NCBI GenBank assembly: GCA_013112715.1
Contig: JABFGB010000006.1
Span: 124,001 to 188,000 of the forward strand
Source: Chloroflexota bacterium
Lineage (GTDB): Bacteria > Chloroflexota > Anaerolineae > Aggregatilineales > J027
Length of the DNA: 64,000 nucleotides
Reading direction: 5' to 3'
Position 1 is the first letter of the stretch, and every line of letters starts with the position of its first letter. A program made the translations under genes and the position numbers. Positions 58,258-64,000 of this stretch are shown here, piece by piece. The notes under the pieces were generated by a model, which was given only the letters and a program-made list of their open reading frames with translations, did no database searches and was not told the origin of the DNA.

Positions 58258-59718
58258 ATGTCTATAGACCTGACGACTTTAAGCATTGTGGAAGCCCGCG
58301 CTGGACTACGCAGCGGTCAATTTTCCGCGATTGATCTGACCCAAAGTTATCTGAATCGAATCAAGGCCTTAAATCAAACCGTCAAGGCCTATTTGCGCGT
58401 TACCGAAGCGCAAGCCCTTGAATCCGCACAGACTGCCGATCAAGCTATCCAAAATGGCAAAGATGGGGCACTGCTGGGGATTCCATTGGCGATTAAAGAT
58501 GTGTTGAGCACAACGGGTGTCGAAACGACCTGCGGTTCAAAAATCCTCGCGGGCTACACCCCCCCCTTTAATGCGACGGCGGTGCAACGATTATTCGACG
58601 CGGGCGTGATTATGCTCGGCAAGACCAACACCGACGAATTTGCCATGGGGTCGTCCACCGAAAACTCCGGCTATTTTACGACCCGTAACCCTTGGGACAC
58701 GGAACGTGTACCGGGCGGGTCGAGTGGTGGGAGTGCGGCTGCGGTGTCGGCTCGGCTCGCTGCTGGCGGATTGGGTACAGATACGGGCGGGAGTGTGCGT
58801 CAACCTGCTGCTTTGTGCGGTGTCGTTGCAATAAAGCCCTCCTATGGGCGTGTTTCCCGCTATGGCCTCATCGCGTTTGCCTCATCGCTCGATTCCGTAG
58901 GGGCGTTTGGCCGCACGGTTCAAGATGTCGGCCTGATCCTCGGTGTGATGGCCGGGCATGACCCCAAAGACAGCACCAGTATGAATGTGCCTGTACCTGA
59001 TTATATGGCAACCATTGGGCAAGGGGTCAAAGGATTACGGGTCGGCGTCCCCAAAGAATATTTTATTGATGGGATGCAGCCCGCCACTGAAAAAGCGGTA
59101 CGGGCCGCGATTGCTCAATTGGAAGCGATGGGCGCGGACATCCGTGAAATCAGCCTACCTCACACCCGCTATGCCCTTTCGACTTATTATCTAATCGCCC
59201 CCGCCGAAGCCTCGGCCAACCTTGCCCGGTTCGACAGTGTGCGTTACGGTCTGCGGAAAACACAAGGGGATTTGTGGGATACCTATAAGACCACACGCGG
59301 CGAAGGTTTTGGGCCAGAAGTCAAACGCCGTATTATGTTGGGAACGTATGCGCTCTCGGCGGGCTATTACGATGCCTATTATCTCAAAGCTCAAAAAGTG
59401 CGAACCCTGATTAAGCAGGATTTTGAAAAAGCCTTTGAACAGGTGGATGTCATCGCCTCGCCTGTCGCGCCAAGCACCGCCTTCAAAATTGGTGAAAAAG
59501 CCGATGACCCACTGCAAATGTATCTGAGTGACGTATTTACCCTGCCTGCCAGCCTTGCCGGGATTTGTGGCCTATCTTTGCCATGTGGGTTTGACGAGAG
59601 TAATCTGCCAATCGGGTTGCAGTTGATGGGGCCGTTTATGCGTGAGGATGTGGTGCTGCGTGTGGGCCATGTCTATGAACAGGCTACCAAATGGCACATG
59701 CGCCAACCCGCTCTGTAA
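58258..59718 (+). CDS. gatA: Aspartyl/glutamyl-tRNA amidotransferase subunit A
   Basis: 486 residues. Amidase-signature enzyme that hydrolyses glutamine for transamidation of Glu-tRNA(Gln)/Asp-tRNA(Asn). Catalytic Lys K80 in IPLAIKDVL, the Gly/Ser-rich segment VPGGSSGGSAAAVSARLAAG, and the nucleophile Ser in GTDTGGSVRQPAALCG; AIKPSYGRVSRYGLIAFASS is the GatA hallmark. gatB and gatC are not adjacent. A weak promoter (AAGACG at 58180, TATACT at 58204) lies in the 248-base gap upstream, which has no other feature. Confidence 0.96.
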   Translation: MSIDLTTLSIVEARAGLRSGQFSAIDLTQSYLNRIKALNQTVKAYLRVTEAQALESAQTADQAIQNGKDGALLGIPLAIKDVLSTTGVETTCGSKILAGYTPPFNATAVQRLFDAGVIMLGKTNTDEFAMGSSTENSGYFTTRNPWDTERVPGGSSGGSAAAVSARLAAGGLGTDTGGSVRQPAALCGVVAIKPSYGRVSRYGLIAFASSLDSVGAFGRTVQDVGLILGVMAGHDPKDSTSMNVPVPDYMATIGQGVKGLRVGVPKEYFIDGMQPATEKAVRAAIAQLEAMGADIREISLPHTRYALSTYYLIAPAEASANLARFDSVRYGLRKTQGDLWDTYKTTRGEGFGPEVKRRIMLGTYALSAGYYDAYYLKAQKVRTLIKQDFEKAFEQVDVIASPVAPSTAFKIGEKADDPLQMYLSDVFTLPASLAGICGLSLPCGFDESNLPIGLQLMGPFMREDVVLRVGHVYEQATKWHMRQPAL

Positions 59719-59754
59719 TTATTGACTTAAGCAATCAAAACCGGAGAAAATTTG

Positions 59755-60750
59755 ATGAAGGTTGTCATCCCTCTTGCTGGATATGGCACACGCCTCCGTC
59801 CTCATACCTATACCCGCCCCAAGCCGCTGATTAACATCGCAGGTAAGCCTGTGCTGGGCCATTTGCTGGATAAACTCAGCACGCTTGACATCAGCGAATA
59901 TATTTTCATTGTGGGGTATCTGGGTGACCAGATTGAAGAATATATCACAGAGCATCAACACGTGCCTGCCAAATATGTCGTGCAGCAGGAAATGTTGGGG
60001 CAATCCCACGCGATTTATTTGGCGCGTGAACACCTGACCACAGACGAACCGGTATTTGTAGTGTTTGGCGACCATATTTTCGAGACGAATTTCGACCTCA
60101 TCAAAGATGGTAAACATGAGGCCGTGATCTATGTCAAAGAGGTGGATGACCCTCAACGCTATGGGGTGGTAATGTTAGATAACAACCGTCATATCGTGAA
60201 AGTGGTCGAAAAAGCGGCGCAACCCCCTACCAATCTAGCCGTCATTGGTCTGTATTACATCAACAGCGGACGCAAGTTGATTGACGCAATTGATCGTCAA
60301 ATCAAAGACAACAAAAAGACCAAAAATGAATATTATATTGCCGATGCCCTGCAAAATCTGATTGACAGTGGCATGAAATTTGATATCGAAGCCGTTTCAG
60401 ATTGGTTGGACTGTGGCAGCCCTGAATTGGTATTAGAAGCGAACCGCTATTTGCTCAGTCAGGGGGGCAAAGACAACAGCCATCAACTCCATTTCGATAA
60501 TGTCATTGTCATTCCTCCCGTCCGCATTGATCCCTCCTGTCGAATTCAAAATTCCGTCGTCGGGCCATATGTGAGCATTGCGGCGGGCTGCAAGATTGAA
60601 TGGAGCATCGTGCGGGATTCCATCGTGGGCGAGGATGCCGAAATCCAAAATACGCTGCTGGAATCCAGCCTTGTGGGACAAGATGCTTTTGTCAAAGGGC
60701 AGTTTACCTCCTTTAATGTAGGCGATTCATCCAGCGTGCGCTTTTCGTGA
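59755..60750 (+). CDS. Sugar-1-phosphate nucleotidyltransferase with left-handed beta-helix
   Basis: 331 residues. The N-terminal nucleotidyltransferase domain has VVIPLAGYGTRLRPHTYTRP (NTP-binding loop; Ala-Gly-Tyr replaces the common Ala-Gly-Gly), KPLINIAGKPVLGH, VVFGDHIF (metal Asp) and VSDWLDCGSPELVLEANRYL. A C-terminal hexapeptide-repeat beta-helix (PSCRIQNSVVGPYVSIAAGC, IVGEDAEIQNTLL) follows. This is the layout of long glucose-1-phosphate thymidylyltransferase-like enzymes making NDP-sugars for envelope glycans; the exact sugar is unknown. The ATG at 59755 has GGAG 8 bases upstream. It follows gatA by 36 bases. Confidence 0.85.
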   Translation: MKVVIPLAGYGTRLRPHTYTRPKPLINIAGKPVLGHLLDKLSTLDISEYIFIVGYLGDQIEEYITEHQHVPAKYVVQQEMLGQSHAIYLAREHLTTDEPVFVVFGDHIFETNFDLIKDGKHEAVIYVKEVDDPQRYGVVMLDNNRHIVKVVEKAAQPPTNLAVIGLYYINSGRKLIDAIDRQIKDNKKTKNEYYIADALQNLIDSGMKFDIEAVSDWLDCGSPELVLEANRYLLSQGGKDNSHQLHFDNVIVIPPVRIDPSCRIQNSVVGPYVSIAAGCKIEWSIVRDSIVGEDAEIQNTLLESSLVGQDAFVKGQFTSFNVGDSSSVRFS

Positions 60751-60779
60751 AATGAAATAATGGACCCAAGGGGGTTGCG

Positions 60780-61349
60780 ATGCGAAATCTTTGTAGACGA
60801 AAAGTGATCCTGATGATCTACTGCGTCATGATGCCTATCTTGTTGGCGTGCAGCCTCCCTTCAATGTTCCAAACGGAATCGGCTTCGGGCGGTTCCAATT
60901 CTGTCCTATCTGATGAAGAAATCCAAGCGATTGTTGATGACTATCGAACATGGATGCGGCTGAACGAAGAGCCATTTAATGTTTCAGCTACGTTATGGGC
61001 CTTGTGTCGTTTGCCCTCTGCTGAGGAAGAGGCCTATCTGGATAGCCCACACGCGGAATATTACATCAATGTCTATGTCAATGAGTTGGGGTGGAATGTC
61101 ATTACCCAAGAAGGGCCACGCACTTTCCCGGTTGGTACAGTGATCGTAAAAGAAAAACTCGCTACGCTGGAAGGTGAAGTGCGTAACGAGTTGGGTATCA
61201 TGGTGAAAAACGACTCATCCGAATGGCAATATCTTTACTGGGATGATGGCACATTCTATCAATCCCCGGATGAGGTCGGGCATTGTGCGGAGTGCCACAG
61301 CGCCGAAACCGAAGGGGATTCGGTATTTTGGCCCCTATCTCCCCAATAG
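60780..61349 (+). CDS. Cytochrome P460-like lipoprotein
   Basis: 189 residues. An N-terminal signal with a lipobox-like end (MMPILLACS) is followed by a P460-type domain: YRTWMRLNEEPFNVSATLWA, YINVYVNELGW, FPVGTVIVKEKLATLEGEVR, WQYLYWDDGTFYQSPDEVGH and the c-type heme-binding CAECH (Cys-x-x-Cys-His) near the C-terminus. Cytochrome P460 proteins bind a cross-linked heme outside the membrane; those in nitrifiers oxidise hydroxylamine. Whether this one has such activity is not known; the Lys needed for the cross-link in the FPxGTxxxKE segment is present. Confidence 0.72.
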   Translation: MRNLCRRKVILMIYCVMMPILLACSLPSMFQTESASGGSNSVLSDEEIQAIVDDYRTWMRLNEEPFNVSATLWALCRLPSAEEEAYLDSPHAEYYINVYVNELGWNVITQEGPRTFPVGTVIVKEKLATLEGEVRNELGIMVKNDSSEWQYLYWDDGTFYQSPDEVGHCAECHSAETEGDSVFWPLSPQ

Positions 61350-61355
61350 GCCTCT

Positions 61356-61772
61356 TTAGACAACCGGATTACTGACTTCGGCTTTGGGCAGTGTCACCCG
61401 CAGCACCCCGTTTTTAAACTCGGCTGTGATTTCTTGCGGTTTGATTGCTCGCGGGATGTGCAGACGGCGCTCAAATTTTCCAAAGCGTCGTTCTCGTTTG
61501 AGATAAGCCGTAGTGGGAATTGTTTCATCAGCGCGTGTTTCCCCACTGATCGTTAGAAAATCCCCACTGATGACCACATCAATGCTTTCCGGTACCACCC
61601 CTGCCATTGGATTGGTGATGACTACTACGCTGGTTGGGGTTTCATACATATCCACTGGAACAGCATAGATGTGGCTCGCCGCAAAGGAAAACGCATCTTC
61701 CATCGCCCGCTTGATCGAATCTCCGACATTATTGAATTCACGCCGAGGGTCAAAACGCGGATTGCCGGACAT
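61356..61772 (-). CDS. Hsp20/alpha-crystallin small heat-shock protein
   Basis: 138 residues. ATP-independent chaperone. The alpha-crystallin domain is seen in VPVDMYETPTSVVVITNPMA, VISGDFLTISGETRADE, RRFGKFERRLHIPRAIKPQE and the C-terminal FKNGVLRVTLPKAEVSNPVV with the LxVxLPK strand. It ends without an extended I-x-I tail (only NPVV remains). It follows the GTPase gene by 9 bases on the minus strand and is last in the signalling cluster. Confidence 0.9.
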   Translation of the reverse strand: MSGNPRFDPRREFNNVGDSIKRAMEDAFSFAASHIYAVPVDMYETPTSVVVITNPMAGVVPESIDVVISGDFLTISGETRADETIPTTAYLKRERRFGKFERRLHIPRAIKPQEITAEFKNGVLRVTLPKAEVSNPVV

Positions 61773-61781
61773 CGCAGCCTC

Positions 61782-62306
61782 CTATTGATAATATTGCTCA
61801 ATCAGGCCAATCACCTGAAGCAGCACTTGGCGAACACTCGATTTTTGGGTGGAATTGCAGGGCATCACCGTAATGTCTGACCCGACTTGGGTACCACGCC
61901 GTACCTCATTCAAATTCGACGCCCCTTGCAAATCGGCTTTCCCGGCCACGACGAGATAGGGCACGGGATGGATGCTATAGAAATTTTCGATCAACTCAGT
62001 AGCATCGGGGAATGAGGCCGGGTCGGTGCTGTCCACGAGCACAATAAACGCCGTCATTTCTTTTGCCAAGATTTCCCACATAAAGCTGAAGCGAGCTTGG
62101 CCCGGGGTGCCATATAAATGTAGTTGGCGACCATCAATCGTGACCCGTCCGTAATCCATTGCGACAGTCGTTTCGGCTTTGATTCCGCTGTCCTCAGTCG
62201 TGATTTTGCGCTCAGTGCTGACCACTGGAACATCCGAAATCGCATTCACAAAACTGGTTTTTCCAGAGCTAAACGGCCCAGTCACAATCACCTTATACAG
62301 CGACAT
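61782..62306 (-). CDS. Ras-like small GTPase (CvnD/SRPRB-type) with atypical motifs
   Basis: 174 residues. P-loop VIVTGPFSSGKTSFVNAI, a switch II motif in LHLYGTPGQARFSFMWEILA where the usual Asp-x-x-Gly is Gly-Thr-Pro-Gly, and VAGKADLQG at the base-recognition place instead of Asn-Lys-x-Asp. TPGQxRFxFMW is typical of the small bacterial GTPases coded next to roadblock proteins (Streptomyces conservon type). The guanine specificity is uncertain because of the changed NKxD. ATG at 62306 has GAGGAG 8 bases upstream; a GTG at 62315 is too close to it. A possible roadblock partner is at 31654-32784, far away. Confidence 0.82.
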   Translation of the reverse strand: MSLYKVIVTGPFSSGKTSFVNAISDVPVVSTERKITTEDSGIKAETTVAMDYGRVTIDGRQLHLYGTPGQARFSFMWEILAKEMTAFIVLVDSTDPASFPDATELIENFYSIHPVPYLVVAGKADLQGASNLNEVRRGTQVGSDITVMPCNSTQKSSVRQVLLQVIGLIEQYYQ

Positions 62307-62381
62307 TCGATTCACTCCTCAGATTCCGCGCTTCAGTTGCCAGCATTTTATCGTGCCAAGCCGTAATTATCCAGAAATGGA

Positions 62382-63149
62382 CTATTCCGGCTCTGGCGGC
62401 GGTGGCGCAGGCAGTGTGCCCTGTTTCCGAAAATCTACAAACCGATACCCTACGCCGCGCTCGGTCAAGATATAACGGGGATTGGTGGGGTCGGGTTCAA
62501 TCTTTTCCCGTAGATAGTTGACATAGAGGCGGACGTAATGGGCTTCATCCCGATATTCATACCCCCATACCTTTGCTAATAGCTGTTCGTGGGGGACAGT
62601 CCAGCCTGCATTCTCAATCAAGTGATACAACAGGCGATACTCGGTTGGACGAAGTTTAATCCGTTCACCGTTGACGATGACTTCACGCTGGTTGAAGTCC
62701 ACACTCAAATAATCATCAATTCTCATCACGGCATCGCTAGGTGGGGCAGGCATATCCAAGCGGCGCAGCACCGCCCGCACCCGGCTAGAAAGCTCACGCG
62801 GGCCAAAGGGCTTGGTGACATAATCATCTGCCCCAAGCTCCAAACCCACTACTTTATCATCTTCCTCACTCTTGGCGGTCAGGATGATAACCGGGATGCT
62901 GGAAAATTCGCGTAACATACGGAGGGTTTCAAAACCATCCACCTGTGGCATCATGATGTCTAATATGACCAAGTCGGGCAGTTTGGTGCGGATGGCTTCC
63001 AGCGCGTCCAAGCCATTGCGGGCCTCCAAAACATGGAAGCCCTCCAATTCCAAATTCATGCGGATGAAATCAATCATCCGAGCCTCATCATCCACCACCA
63101 AAATGCGTTTGGCCTCTTTGGGGATGGATCGGGGCATTTGCGGTTTCAT
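62382..63149 (-). CDS. OmpR/PhoB-family response regulator
   Basis: 255 residues. Receiver domain (15-128) with [20 protein letters not shown] (D20, D21), phosphoacceptor D64 in [12 protein letters not shown], Thr in [11 protein letters not shown] and Lys in DDYVTKPFG, all intact. Winged-helix DNA-binding domain (about 145-240: [50 protein letters not shown]). The start at ATG 63149 is followed by a 14-residue tail before the fold. No histidine kinase gene is adjacent inside the window. The cluster position next to an FHA protein and a GTPase suggests integration with other signals. Confidence 0.92.
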   Translation of the reverse strand: MKPQMPRSIPKEAKRILVVDDEARMIDFIRMNLELEGFHVLEARNGLDALEAIRTKLPDLVILDIMMPQVDGFETLRMLREFSSIPVIILTAKSEEDDKVVGLELGADDYVTKPFGPRELSSRVRAVLRRLDMPAPPSDAVMRIDDYLSVDFNQREVIVNGERIKLRPTEYRLLYHLIENAGWTVPHEQLLAKVWGYEYRDEAHYVRLYVNYLREKIEPDPTNPRYILTERGVGYRFVDFRKQGTLPAPPPPEPE

Positions 63150-63179
63150 AATCCAATCAATCCTTCTATATTAAACCGC

Positions 63180-63419
63180 CTAGTCGCGGATGAAGGTCAT
63201 GACTTCTTCTTCTTCACCCGTTGGCATGATCTCGACATAGTTAATACGCCACCAAGGAATGATGATCTGAGTGACTTCTTCCATCAGATAGCTGAAATCT
63301 TTGCCGTCGCGTTTGCGCGGATTCACCAATGTCACAAATTGATGGGTCGGGTCGGGAAGTTCGGCCATCTCAGCCATAATTGCTTCACCATCCGAGACAT
63401 GTACGTAAACGGTTTGCAT
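63180..63419 (-). CDS. Small protein of unknown function
   Basis: 79 residues: VYVHVSDGEAIMAEMAELP, THQFVTLVNPRKRDGKDFSY and the hydrophobic-acidic IIIPWWRINYVEIMPTGEEE. No family recognised. Its place between the FHA and response regulator genes, with spacings of 12 and 30 bases on the same strand and AGG upstream of the ATG, supports a real gene. Confidence 0.55.
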   Translation of the reverse strand: MQTVYVHVSDGEAIMAEMAELPDPTHQFVTLVNPRKRDGKDFSYLMEEVTQIIIPWWRINYVEIMPTGEEEEVMTFIRD

Positions 63420-63431
63420 CGTAGAACCATC

Positions 63432-63965
63432 CTATTTGAAGTAAATACGTAGCGCCAATTTTCCAAAACGCATTTCATCCCCATCATGCACAATACGTGC
63501 TTGGCGAGGGATAAGTCGCTGTCCATTCAAAAAAGTGCCGTTCACACTGCCTAGATCTATCAGGGTGAGCGTCGTATCGTTATATTGGATGATAGCATGG
63601 GCACGGGAAACCCCCTGCTCTACCGCATTGTAGGCTGAAAGATCAATATCAGGATAATGGCCGGATTGAACGTCGGCACGGCCTACCGTCATTTCTGCAC
63701 GAAGCCGAACCACCATTGGTTCAGGCACCCCGCTGATATGAATCACCAACGATGAGATACCTTTGAGACTTGATGTGCCGCCATAAATACGGGTATTGAT
63801 CGCATCAAACGCCGTTGCTGTACTGTTATGGAGTTCTTGTGTCCCAATTGTGTTTGTACTCGTACCCGTTGACCCTTGTAATGCTAAGAGAATAGGATTT
63901 CCGCACTCGTCGCAGAAATACTCTCCCTCCCGATTTCCTGTCCCACAATAATTACAAATAATCAT
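63432..63965 (-). CDS. Zinc-ribbon + FHA domain protein
   Basis: 177 residues. N-terminal zinc ribbon (CNYCGTGNREGEYFCDEC, residues 4-21) then a Ser/Thr/Gly linker and an FHA domain (about 75-175): VRLRAEMTVGRADVQSGHYP, ISRAHAIIQ-like sequence (QGVSRAHAIIQYNDTTLTLI), and DLGSVNGTFLNGQRL with the SxxH and N-G-T-x-x-N-G motifs that bind phosphothreonine peptides. It would read Ser/Thr kinase targets such as those of the PknB-like kinase at 32811-34514. AAGGA lies before the ATG. Confidence 0.92.
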   Translation of the reverse strand: MIICNYCGTGNREGEYFCDECGNPILLALQGSTGTSTNTIGTQELHNSTATAFDAINTRIYGGTSSLKGISSLVIHISGVPEPMVVRLRAEMTVGRADVQSGHYPDIDLSAYNAVEQGVSRAHAIIQYNDTTLTLIDLGSVNGTFLNGQRLIPRQARIVHDGDEMRFGKLALRIYFK

Positions 63966-63969
63966 GCGA

Positions 63970-63999
63970 TTATTCCTTGCTCTCGTCGGTTGGTGGCAG
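63970..63999 (-). CDS. Possible 3' end of an upstream gene (cut by window edge)
   Basis: On the minus strand the edge reads LPPTDESKE then TAA, four bases before the FHA start. A second frame ends in TGA overlapping the FHA ATG. One of the two is probably the end of the preceding gene of the cluster; the fragment is too short to decide. Confidence 0.3.
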   Translation of the reverse strand: MPPTDESKE

Positions 64000-64000
64000 C

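Overview
The window looks like ordinary chromosome of a free-living bacterium of moderate GC. The best guess is a member of the Chloroflexota (Anaerolineae-like). This is an inference from gene content: a Tad/Flp pilus cluster without a secretin, many lipoproteins and secreted proteins with Thr/Pro-rich linkers, a VanW protein, ComEA and ComF, DnaD together with DnaC-type loaders, GatA, cobalamin-dependent mutase parts, and no outer-membrane genes. No insertion sequence, prophage, CRISPR array or rRNA was seen. There is one tRNA gene (Gly, GCC).

Layout. 1-6.3 kb: sugar transfer genes (a partial GT4 enzyme and two large membrane GT-C type proteins), a ribonuclease Z-like hydrolase, a CopD-like membrane protein and an ABM-domain protein. 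6.4-9.7 kb: two paralogous secreted clan GH-A glycosidases, one carrying SH3 domains. 9.8-18.2 kb: a response regulator and a soluble histidine kinase with a degenerate N-box, then the pilus genes cpaB, cpaE (with an intact receiver domain), cpaF/tadA, tadB and tadC, closed by a terminator. 18.2-24.6 kb: ComF, long-form HPF, a PIG-L deacetylase, GNAT, HdeD-like, VanW and M23 peptidase genes.

24.6-29.4 kb is a replication module: DnaB helicase interrupted by a 429-residue homing intein, a DnaD-domain protein, and a single polypeptide holding two DnaC-type AAA+ domains, the second with a changed Walker B. 30-34.5 kb: an orphan solute-binding protein, then a pseudo-receiver/roadblock protein and a PknB-like kinase. 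34.5-42.9 kb: metabolism, including a ketol-acid reductoisomerase homologue lacking catalytic residues, a B12-binding subunit with MeaB, prephenate dehydratase, threonine synthase and a TIM-barrel isomerase. 43.5-48.9 kb: tRNA-Gly, CutA, a DM13 protein and a 1381-residue lipoprotein with ten Ig/cadherin-like repeats and a degenerate SGNH-like end domain.

49-64 kb: aldehyde dehydrogenase, YgfZ, DinB-like, ComEA, metallophosphoesterase, a GT4 enzyme, GatA, a sugar nucleotidyltransferase and a cytochrome P460-like lipoprotein. It ends with a minus-strand signalling cluster: FHA protein, small unknown, PhoB-like regulator, Ras-like GTPase and Hsp20.

The parts that go beyond routine annotation are the dual-DnaC loader beside intein-bearing DnaB, several signalling proteins with lost catalytic residues (histidine kinase, pseudo-receiver, GTPase), the non-canonical KARI homologue, and the mosaic repeat lipoprotein. 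All function calls rest on motif reading by eye. No database search was run.
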